Assembly: GCA_937890825.1 (NCBI GenBank)
Contig: CALADS010000094.1
Location: 34,320-98,319 of the forward strand
From: an uncultured Bacteroides sp.
GTDB lineage: Bacteria; Bacteroidota; Bacteroidia; Bacteroidales; Bacteroidaceae
Length of the DNA: 64,000 nucleotides
Direction: 5' to 3'
The notes beneath the pieces are model-generated. The model saw nothing but the letters and a program-made list of their open reading frames with translations. It did not search any database and was not told the DNA's origin. Below are positions 35,590 to 44,762 of the stretch, one piece after another (the stretch's first letter is position 1; the number at the start of each line of letters is the position of its first letter). Both the position numbers and the translations under genes were made by a program.

Positions 35590-36978
35590 ATGACTTTAAT
35601 CAAATCTATTTCAGGAATCCGCGGAACTATTGGCGGAGTTGCTGGCGAGGGATTGAATCCGCTCGACATTGTGAAATTCACGTCAGCTTATGCAACCTTG
35701 ATTCGTAAGACTTGCACAGTAAAAAGTAATAAAATTGTGGTAGGTCGCGATGCTCGTATTTCGGGCGAAATGGTAAAAAATGTTGTAGTAGGTACCCTGA
35801 TGGGTATGGGATGGGATGTAGTAGACATTGATTTGGCTTCTACTCCTACTACAGAATTGGCTGTAACTATGGAGGGTGCCAGTGGTGGTATCATTCTTAC
35901 AGCTTCTCATAATCCGAAGCAATGGAATGCTTTGAAATTGCTGAATGAAAAAGGAGAGTTCCTTAATAAGGAAGAAGGCAACGAAGTGCTGCGCATAGCA
36001 GAAGCAGAAGAGTTTGAATATGCTGAAGTAGACAAACTGGGCTCTTATCGCAAGGATTTGTCTTACAATCAAAAACATATTGATAGCGTATTGGCGTTGG
36101 ATTTGGTAGATGTAGAAGCTATCAAGAAAGCCGATTTCCGTGTTGCTATCGACTGCGTAAACTCAGTAGGTGGTATCGTGTTGCCGCAACTGCTGGAACA
36201 ACTGGGTGTGAAACACGTGGAAAAACTCTACTGTGAGCCTACCGGTCATTTCCAACACAACCCTGAACCGCTGGAAAAGAACTTGGGGGATATCATGGAA
36301 CTGATGAAGGGTGGTAAGGCAGATGTAGCATTTGTGGTAGACCCGGATGTAGACCGTTTGGCTATGATTTGTGAAGACGGTAAAATGTATGGTGAAGAAT
36401 ATACATTGGTTACTGTAGCCGATTATGTCTTGAAACATACTCCAGGGAATACGGTGTCTAACTTGAGTTCTACACGTGCATTGCGTGATGTAACCCGTAA
36501 GTATGGCCAAGAATATTCGGCATCGGCTGTGGGTGAAGTAAACGTTACTACCAAGATGAAGGAAGTAGGTGCTGTAATTGGCGGTGAAGGTAATGGCGGA
36601 GTAATTTATCCGGCCAGCCATTACGGACGTGATGCTTTGGTAGGTATCGCTTTGTTCTTGAGTCATCTGGCACACGAAGGTAAGAAAGTAAGCGAACTGC
36701 GTGCTTCTTATCCTGCTTATTTCATGGCTAAGAACCGTGTGGATTTGACTCCTGAAACAGATGTGGATGCTATTTTGGCTAAGGTAAAGGAAATCTATAA
36801 AGAGGAAGAAATTAATGATATTGATGGTGTGAAGATTGACTTTGCTGATAAATGGGTTCATTTGCGTAAGAGTAATACAGAACCTATTATTCGTGTGTAC
36901 AGTGAAGCAGGTACATCTGAGGCTGCAGAAGAAATCGGTCAGCAAATTATGAAAGTAATCGAAGATTTGGCTAAATAA
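35590..36978 (+). CDS. glmM: Phosphoglucosamine mutase (phosphohexomutase family)
   Basis: A 462-residue alpha-D-phosphohexomutase. The phosphoserine is Ser106 in TASHNP, the metal loop is DPDVDRL (about residues 254-260), the sugar-binding loop is GGEGNGG (about 334-340), and the C-terminal phosphate loop is RKSNTEP (about 426-432). GlmM converts glucosamine 6-phosphate to glucosamine 1-phosphate for UDP-GlcNAc and cell-wall synthesis. A phosphomannomutase/phosphoglucomutase role cannot be excluded. A strong terminator follows, and ftsK has its own promoter. Confidence 0.88.
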   Translation: MTLIKSISGIRGTIGGVAGEGLNPLDIVKFTSAYATLIRKTCTVKSNKIVVGRDARISGEMVKNVVVGTLMGMGWDVVDIDLASTPTTELAVTMEGASGGIILTASHNPKQWNALKLLNEKGEFLNKEEGNEVLRIAEAEEFEYAEVDKLGSYRKDLSYNQKHIDSVLALDLVDVEAIKKADFRVAIDCVNSVGGIVLPQLLEQLGVKHVEKLYCEPTGHFQHNPEPLEKNLGDIMELMKGGKADVAFVVDPDVDRLAMICEDGKMYGEEYTLVTVADYVLKHTPGNTVSNLSSTRALRDVTRKYGQEYSASAVGEVNVTTKMKEVGAVIGGEGNGGVIYPASHYGRDALVGIALFLSHLAHEGKKVSELRASYPAYFMAKNRVDLTPETDVDAILAKVKEIYKEEEINDIDGVKIDFADKWVHLRKSNTEPIIRVYSEAGTSEAAEEIGQQIMKVIEDLAK

Positions 36979-37003
36979 TAGCAAGTAGACAACTAAATTC
37001 TAT

Positions 37004-37056
37004 ACGGATGAAATAGTTTGTAAGTCTTTATACGAACTGTTTCATCCGTTTTTTTA
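37004..37056 (+). terminator. glmM terminator
   Basis: ACGGATGAAATAGTTTGTA (37004-37022) pairs with TACGAACTGTTTCATCCGT (37031-37049) with one mismatch and one G-T pair, followed by seven T. Confidence 0.88.
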
Positions 37057-37093
37057 TATGTCATCCAGCCTTTTTTACTTCCAAAAAAAATAG

Positions 37094-37101
37094 TATTTTT
37101 G
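37094..37101 (+). promoter_or_regulatory. -7 box of ftsK
   Basis: TATTTTTG lies 37 bases before the ATG at 37138 and overlaps a TTG at 37099 that would otherwise start the frame. Confidence 0.6.
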
Positions 37102-37137
37102 CAATCACTATCAATTAAAAATCAGAATTTATTTAGG

Positions 37138-39666
37138 ATGAAAAAAAATATCTCTTCCAAGAAGTCGGAATCTTCTTTTACCTTTTTGAGTAAGGTAAAA
37201 GCAGTGCTGCAAAGCGAAAGCATACATTTTATTATAGGATTGATATTGATATTATTCTCAGTTTATTTGTTGCTGGCATTTTCTTCGTTCTTTTTTACAG
37301 GAGCTGCAGACCAAAGCATCATAGAATCGGGCACAATGGAAGAATTAGCTTCTACAAATAATGGGGTGAAAAATTATGCCGGTTCTCGTGGCGCTCAGCT
37401 GGCTAGCTACTTGATGAATGACTGTTTTGGAGTATCTTCATTTTTTATACTCGTATTTTTAGCTGTTGCTGGATTGAAACTGATGCGTGTACGTACTGTT
37501 CAACTTTGGAAATGGTTTATTGGTTGTTCTTTACTGCTCATATGGTTCTCGGTATTTTTTGGTTTTGTTTTTGTTGATTTCTATCAAGATTCTTTTTTCT
37601 ATTTAGGTGGACGTCACGGATATAATGTAAGTAATTGGTTAGTATCACAGGTGGGTACACCAGGAGTTTGGTTGATTTTACTTATTACGGCTATCTGTTT
37701 TTTTGTATATATCAGTGCCCGTACAGTGGTATGCTTGCGTGAACTCTTTTCTTTGAAGTTTTTAAAGCATCGTTCGCAGAAAGAATCGGAAAAGGGTGAA
37801 GCCCCTGCAGAATTTGCAGAATCATGGACTGCACAAGGAGTGGAAACAGATACGTCATGCGGTGGGGATAACCTCTCAGCAGATTCTGATAATGATTTTT
37901 GTGAGTCTCATTCCAGTAACTTTGAAGAATCTGAAGCAGCCGATGTGTCTAATGAATTAGAATTGGATATAGAGTCAGATGTCAAACCTTCACAGACTCA
38001 CAGTGAACAAAGACATTCTTCTTCAGATGATGTACCTTTAACGATAGAGAAAACTGCGACAGAGGAAATACAACCTGGTGTAAAACAACCAAGTGTGAAA
38101 CAGCCGAGTTTTGAAGTAGTAGCGACCAAAGATGAAGAGTATACTCCACGCGAAACAGAGCCATACAATCCTCGTTTGGATTTGGAAAACTATCATTTCC
38201 CTACCATTGACTTGATGAAGCATTATGATGATAATGGCCCCACCATTGATATGGAAGAGCAAAATGCAAATAAGGGAAAAATTATTAATACCTTACGTAG
38301 CTTTGGAATAGAAATCAGTACAATTAAGGCAACGGTAGGACCCACTGTAACATTGTATGAGATTACTCCCGAGCAGGGCGTGCGTATAGCGAAAATTCGT
38401 GGTTTGGAAGACGACATTGCTTTAAGTCTTTCTGCATTGGGTATTCGTATTATTGCACCGATTCCAGGCAAGGGTACGATTGGTATAGAAGTGCCTAATT
38501 CAAACCCGAAGATTGTGTCGGGGCAGAGTATTATCGGGAGTAAAAAATTCCAAGAATCTACCTATGATTTACCTATTGCTTTGGGTAAGACCATTACAAA
38601 CGAAGTTTTCATGGTAGATTTGGCCAAGATGCCTCATGTATTGGTGGCGGGTGCCACCGGTCAGGGAAAGTCTGTGGGGTTGAATGCTATTATTACTTCC
38701 TTATTATATAAAAAGCATCCTGCTGAACTAAAGTTTGTATTAGTCGATCCTAAAAAAGTAGAGTTCAGTATTTATTCGGTTATCGAGCATCATTTTTTGG
38801 CTAAATTACCAGATGGAGAAGATGCAATCATTACCGATGTTACCAAAGTGGTACAGACATTGAACTCTATTTGTGTAGAGATGGATACCCGTTATGATTT
38901 ATTGAAAGCTGCTCATGTACGCAATATCAAGGAATATAATGAAAAGTTTGTCAATCGTAAGTTGAATCCAGAAAAGGGTCATAAGTTCATGCCATATATT
39001 GTAGTGGTGATTGATGAATTTGGAGACTTGATTATGACCGCCGGTAAGGATGTAGAGTTGCCTATTGCTCGTATTGCCCAGTTGGCTCGTGCTGTGGGTA
39101 TCCATATGATTATTGCTACTCAGCGTCCTACCACCAATATTATTACAGGTACTATTAAAGCCAATTTCCCGGCTCGTATTGCGTTCCGTGTGTCGCAGAT
39201 GGTAGACTCACGTACTATCTTGGATCGTCCAGGGGCCAATCAGTTGATAGGTCGTGGCGATATGTTATTTTTGCAGGGAGCTGATCCTGTGCGTGTGCAA
39301 TGCGCCTTTATTGATACTCCCGAGGTAGCAGAGATTACTAATTATATTGCTCGTCAGCAAGGGTATCCCACTGCATTCTATTTGCCCGAGTATGTAGATG
39401 AAAATGCCTCGTCTGACATATCCGATGTAGATATGGCTCACCTAGATCCTTTATTTGAGGATGCTGCCAGACTGATTGTTATTCACCAGCAAGGTTCTAC
39501 TTCGTTGATTCAGCGTAAGTTCGCCATCGGATATAACCGGGCTGGTAGAATAATGGACCAATTAGAAAAGGCTGGTATTGTAGGACCTGCCCAAGGAAGT
39601 AAACCCCGTGAGGTATTTTGTATCGATGAAACAGACTTAGAGATGCGTTTAACGAATTTAATGTAA
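37138..39666 (+). CDS. ftsK: FtsK/SpoIIIE-family DNA translocase
   Basis: An 842-residue protein with about four membrane helices in residues 20-200, a long acidic, low-complexity linker (about 210-345), the motor domain and a winged-helix gamma domain. The motor shows Walker A at 505-512 (GATGQGKS), VDPKKVEF and a Walker B-like VVVIDEFGDLIM. The gamma domain (about 780-842) contains FAIGYNRAGRIMDQLE and reads KOPS-like DNA signals in this family. It pumps chromosome termini through the closing septum. lolA begins two bases after its stop, an arrangement common in Bacteroidetes. Confidence 0.96.
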   Translation: MKKNISSKKSESSFTFLSKVKAVLQSESIHFIIGLILILFSVYLLLAFSSFFFTGAADQSIIESGTMEELASTNNGVKNYAGSRGAQLASYLMNDCFGVSSFFILVFLAVAGLKLMRVRTVQLWKWFIGCSLLLIWFSVFFGFVFVDFYQDSFFYLGGRHGYNVSNWLVSQVGTPGVWLILLITAICFFVYISARTVVCLRELFSLKFLKHRSQKESEKGEAPAEFAESWTAQGVETDTSCGGDNLSADSDNDFCESHSSNFEESEAADVSNELELDIESDVKPSQTHSEQRHSSSDDVPLTIEKTATEEIQPGVKQPSVKQPSFEVVATKDEEYTPRETEPYNPRLDLENYHFPTIDLMKHYDDNGPTIDMEEQNANKGKIINTLRSFGIEISTIKATVGPTVTLYEITPEQGVRIAKIRGLEDDIALSLSALGIRIIAPIPGKGTIGIEVPNSNPKIVSGQSIIGSKKFQESTYDLPIALGKTITNEVFMVDLAKMPHVLVAGATGQGKSVGLNAIITSLLYKKHPAELKFVLVDPKKVEFSIYSVIEHHFLAKLPDGEDAIITDVTKVVQTLNSICVEMDTRYDLLKAAHVRNIKEYNEKFVNRKLNPEKGHKFMPYIVVVIDEFGDLIMTAGKDVELPIARIAQLARAVGIHMIIATQRPTTNIITGTIKANFPARIAFRVSQMVDSRTILDRPGANQLIGRGDMLFLQGADPVRVQCAFIDTPEVAEITNYIARQQGYPTAFYLPEYVDENASSDISDVDMAHLDPLFEDAARLIVIHQQGSTSLIQRKFAIGYNRAGRIMDQLEKAGIVGPAQGSKPREVFCIDETDLEMRLTNLM

Positions 39667-39668
39667 TC

Positions 39669-40304
39669 ATGAATAGATTGAAGTTGTTTAGATTTTTTTT
39701 GTTCTTGTCATGTATTTCTTTTTATGGTTTTTCAGTGTCTGCTCAAAATGCCCATGAAATAATGGATAGGGCAGTAGAAGCTTTTCGGAAAGCAGATGGA
39801 ATTCAAGCAGAATTTACTATGCAGCTGGAAGCTGACAGTCAGGTATTGAAAGGTACTATCTGTTTGCAAGGAGAAAAGTTTGTGCTGGATGCAGGTGGAG
39901 TGAAGACGTGGTTCAACGGACATACTCAATGGAGTTATATCAAAGCTAATGAAGAGGTGAATGTGTCTGTACCTACTGCCGATGAGCTTTATATGCTGAA
40001 TCCTTATGCTTGGTTATCTTTGTACAAGAAAGGTTATCAAATTCAGTTACTTCAGTCTACTGGTAAGGTGTTCAAAATTTCTATGGTCTCTGAAGGTGCT
40101 CAGCAAGTGTATCATCGTATTGGGATAGAGTTGGATAAACGTTCCTATTTTCCTTTATCCATACGTATGCAACATGGAAAGAACGAACAGGATAGCGTTC
40201 AGATTAGAATTCTCAGCTTTCGTTCACAGCAACATTATGCAGATAGTTTTTTCCTCTTTTATCCAGAAAAATATCCGAATGTTGAGGTCATAGATTTACG
40301 TTGA
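39669..40304 (+). CDS. lolA: LolA-family outer-membrane lipoprotein carrier
   Basis: A 211-residue periplasmic protein with a signal peptide (about residues 1-25, ending VSA). The mature part shows the LolA-type concave-barrel pattern: an AFRKADGIQAEFTM N-terminus, LKGTICLQGEKFVL strands and a NPYAWLSLY segment. It carries lipoproteins from the inner membrane to the outer membrane, a heavy traffic in this lipoprotein-rich lineage. It is co-transcribed with ftsK and followed by trxB, whose upstream reading frame overlaps the lolA end. Confidence 0.92.
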   Translation: MNRLKLFRFFLFLSCISFYGFSVSAQNAHEIMDRAVEAFRKADGIQAEFTMQLEADSQVLKGTICLQGEKFVLDAGGVKTWFNGHTQWSYIKANEEVNVSVPTADELYMLNPYAWLSLYKKGYQIQLLQSTGKVFKISMVSEGAQQVYHRIGIELDKRSYFPLSIRMQHGKNEQDSVQIRILSFRSQQHYADSFFLFYPEKYPNVEVIDLR

Positions 40305-40345
40305 GAAACTACTCAGTAATATATATCATTAAAAATACTAAGTGC

Positions 40346-41284
40346 ATGGAAACAGAAAAAGTTCGTTGCCTGATTATTGGTTCAGGACCGGCAGGTTATA
40401 CTGCTGCTATTTATGCAAGTCGTGCAAATCTTTCTCCGGTATTGTATGAAGGCCTACAGCCCGGAGGGCAGTTAACAACTACTACTGATGTGGAAAATTT
40501 TCCGGGATACCCTGAAGGAATCAGCGGGCCTCAGCTGATGGAAGATTTGAAAAAGCAGGCCGGACGCTTCGGTGCAGATCTGCGTTATGGAGTGGCTACG
40601 GCTGCCGATTTAAGTACACAGCCTTATAAAATTACCATTGATGATGAAAAAATTATCGAGGCAGAGACAGTAATCATAGCTACAGGTGCGGCTGCCAAAT
40701 ATTTAGGTTTGGATGACGAGAAAAAGTATGCGGGCATGGGAGTCAGTGCCTGTGCCACTTGTGATGGCTTTTTCTACCGGAAAAAAGTGGTGGCCGTAGT
40801 TGGAGGAGGCGATACTGCTTGTGAAGAAGCATGTTATTTGGCAGGATTGGCTTCGAAGGTATATTTAATTGTTCGCAAACCTTTCTTGCGTGCTTCTAAA
40901 ATTATGCAGGAGCGTGTAATGGCTAATGAAAAAATAGAGGTTCTCTTCGAACATAATGCTGTAGGACTCTATGGAGAAAACGGTGTGGAAGGTGTACATT
41001 TGGTAAAACGAATGGGGCAGTCTGATGAAGAACGTTATGACCGCGCTATCGATGGCTTTTTCCTGGCAATTGGTCACGAGCCCAATTCTGCTATCTTCAA
41101 ACCATATATACAGACAGATGAAGTAGGATACATCATAACTCAACCCGACAGCCCGCGGACAAATCTTCCCGGTGTGTTTGCTGCGGGTGATGTGGCAGAT
41201 CCGCATTATCGTCAAGCTATTACGGCAGCAGCCAGTGGTTGTAAAGCTGCCATCGAGGCTGAAAGATATTTGTTAAGCAAATGA
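40346..41284 (+). CDS. trxB: Thioredoxin-disulfide reductase
   Basis: A 312-residue NADPH-dependent flavoenzyme that reduces thioredoxin. The FAD motif GSGPAGYTAAIYA is at about residues 12-24, the redox-active CATC has Cys136 and Cys139, the NADPH motif GGGDTACEEA is near 152-161, and the second FAD motif GVFAAGDV is near 276-283. The frame is open from 40301, overlapping lolA, but the ATG at 40346 gives the conserved start. A hairpin terminator shared with the convergent Crp/Fnr gene follows. Confidence 0.97.
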   Translation: METEKVRCLIIGSGPAGYTAAIYASRANLSPVLYEGLQPGGQLTTTTDVENFPGYPEGISGPQLMEDLKKQAGRFGADLRYGVATAADLSTQPYKITIDDEKIIEAETVIIATGAAAKYLGLDDEKKYAGMGVSACATCDGFFYRKKVVAVVGGGDTACEEACYLAGLASKVYLIVRKPFLRASKIMQERVMANEKIEVLFEHNAVGLYGENGVEGVHLVKRMGQSDEERYDRAIDGFFLAIGHEPNSAIFKPYIQTDEVGYIITQPDSPRTNLPGVFAAGDVADPHYRQAITAAASGCKAAIEAERYLLSK

Positions 41285-41292
41285 TAATCGAA

Positions 41293-41337
41293 AAAAATAA
41301 GCAAGATTGGTTTAGCCAATCTTGCTTATTTTTTTTA
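41293..41337. terminator. Bidirectional terminator between trxB and the Crp/Fnr gene
   Basis: AATAAGCAAGATTGG (41296-41310) is the perfect reverse complement of CCAATCTTGCTTATT (41316-41330), with A-rich sequence on the left and eight T after the right arm. The Crp/Fnr stop codon lies inside the loop. Confidence 0.9.
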
Positions 41338-42013
41338 GTTTCTCTTCATCTATAATTTTTATTTTTCGTCCGTCAATGGTTATCAATCGTTCAGTGGCGA
41401 ATTGAGAAAGTGTACGGATGGCATTCGAGGTAGTCATGTTAGACAGGTTGGCTAAGTCTTCGCGCGATAAATAGATGCTTAATGTAGAACCGTCTTCTTC
41501 CAGACCATATCCTTCTTTCAGGAATAGCAATGATTCTGCCAGTCTGCCTCGTATATGTTTTTGGGTAAGATTTACTGTTCGTTCGTCTGCTATGCCCAAG
41601 TCGATAGATAATTGTCTGATAAAGAACATAGCCAAATCATTGTTTTGGCTGACTAGCGTTGTGATGGTGGTCATGGGAATCAGACAAATGATGGATGATT
41701 CTACAGCAGAGGCAGCGGTTACATAATCTTCTTTAGCAAAGGAAGCACGGTAACCGAAATATTCTACCGGTTTAATCATACGAATAATTTGGCTTCTACC
41801 GCCCACACCGTCTTTGTAAATTTTTACCTTCCCGCTAAGCAGGCACATAAGGTATGTGGGGGTTTCACCTTCACAATAGATAACCTCGTTCTTTTTATAG
41901 TTCTGGAGTGTAAAATGATTGGCCAGAAATTCTCGTTGTTCTTCATTCAAAGGAGACCACATATCAGCAATCAGCTCCGGAACGTTTATGTCAGATAAAT
42001 TTATTTTCACCAT
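41312..42013 (-). CDS. Crp/Fnr-family transcriptional regulator
   Basis: A 233-residue regulator: an N-terminal cyclic-nucleotide-binding-type beta roll (about residues 25-135, YCEGETPTYLMCLLSGKVKIY) and a C-terminal Crp-type winged helix (about 155-228, LSREDLANLSNMTTSNAIRTLSQF). There is no Fnr-type Cys cluster, so an iron-sulfur oxygen sensor is unlikely; the ligand is unknown. The ATG at 42013 starts the conserved region; a longer frame from 42043 is less likely. A TACATTTG box lies 28 bases upstream. Confidence 0.9.
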   Translation of the reverse strand: MVKINLSDINVPELIADMWSPLNEEQREFLANHFTLQNYKKNEVIYCEGETPTYLMCLLSGKVKIYKDGVGGRSQIIRMIKPVEYFGYRASFAKEDYVTAASAVESSIICLIPMTTITTLVSQNNDLAMFFIRQLSIDLGIADERTVNLTQKHIRGRLAESLLFLKEGYGLEEDGSTLSIYLSREDLANLSNMTTSNAIRTLSQFATERLITIDGRKIKIIDEEKLKKISKIG

Positions 42014-42040
42014 AATGTTACACAAAAGTGTTCTACAATA

Positions 42041-42048
42041 CAAATGTA
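42041..42048 (-). promoter_or_regulatory. -7 box of the Crp/Fnr gene
   Basis: Read leftward the bases are TACATTTG, 27 bases before the ATG at 42013. A TTGA word about 20 bases further upstream may serve as the -33 element. Confidence 0.6.
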
Positions 42049-42262
42049 GTAAGAATAAATCAATTATTCAATTCTTCGATAATTTTTTGCAGAGATTTTA
42101 AAAGTTACTTGACGTAGGAAGGCTATTCACGTCATTTTTGTTTCATAAAGGAGAACAGAGCAAGCAGCATGTACTGAGTTTGTCCATAGCTTATGATTTG
42201 TGGTTTAGTTAAGTCATCAAAGTGTACTGAGCGTTTCATGAAAATGTAATTTGCTATAAAAA

Positions 42263-42472
42263 TCAATTGCTTTCATATAAGAGACAACTCAGCTTATCAC
42301 GCTCTTCCCACAACTCAGGTTTTTCCCAAAGTCTCACAAAGATATCCTGTGCCACATCTTCTGCATCTTCCTCTGATTTGAGCAGCTGCCAGGCAAACGT
42401 CTTTACCTTCGGATAATTCTTATTGAAGAATTCTCTAAAGCGCAATGTCCTATTTTCCAATGGAATAATCAT
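42263..42472 (-). pseudogene. Truncated ECF sigma factor gene (region 2 only)
   Basis: Sixty-nine codons from an ATG at 42472 read leftward encode the first part of an ECF sigma factor: LRFREFFNKNYPKVKTFAWQ, then SEEDAEDVAQDIFVRLWE, the region 2 helix. The frame stops at 42263 soon after a SCLLY segment, where intact proteins continue for about 110 further residues through region 4. It cannot act as a sigma factor. Such genes normally sit beside SusC/SusD pairs in Bacteroides; a susD remnant lies 2.3 kb away. Confidence 0.8.
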
Positions 42473-42479
42473 GTTTCAG

Positions 42480-43103
42480 TCACGTCGATTAGATTTACAG
42501 ATTTTGGTTAAGTCTTATTCAGCGATAAAGTAACGGTAAATTATTCAATTATCCAATAATCCACCGGAATACTTTTGAAGGCTCATCACAAAAAGCCAGC
42601 TTTGGTCGCAGAACTGATTTCATCACCAGGATGCATCTTATGGGGAGGTAGCCTGTGAAGGGTTCACCTCTTTCACACTGATTATCAGACAGTGAAAGGT
42701 GAAGGGTGAAAGATGGTGCTACTGAACTGTCACCTGTGAAGTGTGATTGTGATGGTGGGTGTACTTCATCGAATTTTAGCTGTAGGTTTTCATTTTTTAT
42801 CTGTAGCTCTCTGAAATTCTAATGGTTCTAGATTTTTGTAAAGCTACAGGTTTCTGAAATTCTATAAGTTACAGAATTTTCTCCATGGATTTGCTTCCGT
42901 AAAGCACGGAGTTACGAAAAAAGTACCATGGTACTTTTTTTCTGTTTCCATGGAGTTTTTCTTCGGTTTTCATGGATGGCCGTATTCCGGTGATATTTAA
43001 CGGTTTTTTGCTGAAAATAAAGTCGGAAAAACTTGACAAAATTTTCCTGGAAAAGCTTGACAAAGTAATCGGTGAAAGGCTTGACTTCGGCTGATTGACG
43101 CAC
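42480..43103. other. Palindrome-rich non-coding region upstream of VapE
   Basis: No gene was found in these 620 bases. Inverted TTCACC/GGTGAA words cluster at about 42655-42740. A GCTGTAGGTT word is at 42779-42788 and related CTACAGGTTT and GTTACAG words follow. Three CCATGG palindromes lie at 42893, 42926 and 42948, the middle one within a perfect 24-base palindrome. The same word types occur near 6.8 kb. The region looks like a characteristic leader of this accessory module; its role is unknown. Confidence 0.6.
42917..42940. repeat. 24-base perfect palindrome
   Basis: Six A, then GTACCATGGTAC, then six T: a self-complementary 24-mer centred on CCATGG. On either strand it ends in a T-run, so it could act as a small bidirectional terminator or as a protein-binding site. 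Confidence 0.75.
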
Positions 43104-43111
43104 TAACTTTG
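43104..43111 (+). promoter_or_regulatory. -7 box of the VapE-like gene
   Basis: TAACTTTG lies 19 bases before the ATG at 43131. A TTGAC word at 43081-43085 about 18 bases upstream may be the -33 element. Confidence 0.5.
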
Positions 43112-43130
43112 CCGGTGTTTTTCAAACTCT

Positions 43131-44762
43131 ATGTCTATGCATTTCATCTCTTATTTCCGACATTTCTGGAATGCCAGAAAACCGCTGGCCACTACTGTAC
43201 AATCCGCTGAAAAAAACGATGCCACCACCTGCCTGCTGAAAAACCTGCAGCAACTTTGTGCCGTCCTGCCGCAAGGCGAGGCTGAGGTATGGCTGCAATC
43301 CGGCCAGGTTAATGTTTCACTGCACTGGCAACCCGAAGAAAAAACACCGGGAAACACGCCGGACAAAACGCAGGGACCTGCCGGTCTCTATTTTCTGCTG
43401 AACGGGCAGAACGAAAAAGCGCAGGTGGCTGAATTGAACGAAGAAGAAACCGGTCAGGCAGAAACTGTTCAAGCAGCAGATTCACCAAATCATGCTGATG
43501 TACAAGCCAATACCGGTTTATCTACAACCATAGAAACCGCAACAAGGAAAGATACTATAGAAGGCGATGAAACCGGTGAAAAACCGGGCCGCCAGTTGAA
43601 GACGCTGAAACAGATGCTGAACTATCTGCAACTGCACTATGCCTTCCGCTATAACCGACTGACTGACCGAACGGAATGCACGCGTCTTTCTGCCGGGGTT
43701 GGAAGCGATGAGGATCACCAATTACACTACCAGCCCGCCGACCAGCGGATGCTGAACAGCATCAGTCTGCAGGTGATGCAGGCCGGCATTCCGTGCTGGG
43801 ACCGCGACATCAGGCGCTATGTGGAGTCGGCAGACATCCCTTCCTATCATCCATTTACCACTTATATGGAACAACTGCCGCAGTGGGACGGAAAAGACCG
43901 CGTCACGCCCCTGGCAAAACGGGTGTCCGACCAGCCGCTGTGGGTCAATTCCTTCCACCGCTGGATGCTGGCCATGACTGCCCAGTGGATGAATACGGCC
44001 GATATACAGCCACGTGCCAACAGCGTGGCACCGCTGCTGGTCAGTCCGCAGCAAGGCCTGGGCAAGTCCACCTTCTGCCGGATGCTGCTTCCTGAAGAAC
44101 TGCAGGATTATTTCACCGAAAGTTTTGACCTGACCCATCCGGGTGCCGCTGAAGGCAAGCTGGCCTCTTTCGGCCTCATCAATCTGGACGAGTTCGACCG
44201 CCTGCCGGACAGCCGGATGCCGCAGCTCAAGAACCTGATGCAGATGGAACGACTGAACATCCGCCGTGCATACAAGCACAATGGAGAGCCTCTGCCCCGT
44301 ATTGCCAGCTTCATCGGCACCAGCAACCGTCGCGACCTGCTGACCGACCGCAGCGGTAGCCGTCGCTTCATCTGTGTGGAGGTGGAACACCCCATCGACT
44401 GCACCACGCCTATTGAATATGACCAACTTTATGCCCAGCTGAAACTGGAACTGGAGCATGGCGCACGCAGTTGGTTCAGCAAACAGGAAGAGACCGAAAT
44501 CCAGCAGGCCAATGCCGCCTTCTACCGCACTACTCCGGCCGAAGAATTGCTGGAAGGTGCCTTCCGCTTTGCTGAGCCCGGAGAAGAAGGTGCCCATCTG
44601 CTGTCGGCCGCCCAAATCTATACGAGCCTGAAGAGCAAACACCCTGCTGCCCTACAGGATTGCACCCCGCTTGCCTTCAGCAAGTTGCTGGCACAAATCG
44701 GGAAACGGGTGCATACACGGAGCGGAAATGGATATTGGGTGAAAGCTATCGGATATCAATGA
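43131..44762 (+). CDS. VapE/virulence-associated E family P-loop protein
   Basis: A 543-residue protein. Residues 1-150 are variable and rich in Glu, Gln and Thr. From about 155 a domain typical of Bacteroides VirE/VapE proteins begins (PADQRMLNSISLQVMQ, then IPSYHPFTTYMEQLPQWDGKDR near 240-262). A P-loop ATPase core follows, with Walker A QGLGKSTF near residue 310, Walker B-like LINLDEFDRL and SFIGTSNRRDLLTD sensor. Relatives are primase-helicase-like proteins of mobile elements and phage satellites. Its GC content is visibly higher than the DNA on both sides, suggesting transfer. The stop codon directly abuts a susD remnant. The function in Bacteroides is unproven. Confidence 0.85.
   Translation: MSMHFISYFRHFWNARKPLATTVQSAEKNDATTCLLKNLQQLCAVLPQGEAEVWLQSGQVNVSLHWQPEEKTPGNTPDKTQGPAGLYFLLNGQNEKAQVAELNEEETGQAETVQAADSPNHADVQANTGLSTTIETATRKDTIEGDETGEKPGRQLKTLKQMLNYLQLHYAFRYNRLTDRTECTRLSAGVGSDEDHQLHYQPADQRMLNSISLQVMQAGIPCWDRDIRRYVESADIPSYHPFTTYMEQLPQWDGKDRVTPLAKRVSDQPLWVNSFHRWMLAMTAQWMNTADIQPRANSVAPLLVSPQQGLGKSTFCRMLLPEELQDYFTESFDLTHPGAAEGKLASFGLINLDEFDRLPDSRMPQLKNLMQMERLNIRRAYKHNGEPLPRIASFIGTSNRRDLLTDRSGSRRFICVEVEHPIDCTTPIEYDQLYAQLKLELEHGARSWFSKQEETEIQQANAAFYRTTPAEELLEGAFRFAEPGEEGAHLLSAAQIYTSLKSKHPAALQDCTPLAFSKLLAQIGKRVHTRSGNGYWVKAIGYQ

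Noticed and set aside
41296..41330. CRISPR-like or attachment-site repeat between trxB and the Crp/Fnr gene
   Set aside because: A single perfect inverted repeat with a 5-base loop and T-run explains it fully as a two-way terminator.
43722..44642. Leftward 306-codon frame opposite the VapE gene
   Set aside because: Antisense open frame caused by high GC content; the rightward frame has clear motifs (Walker A and B).
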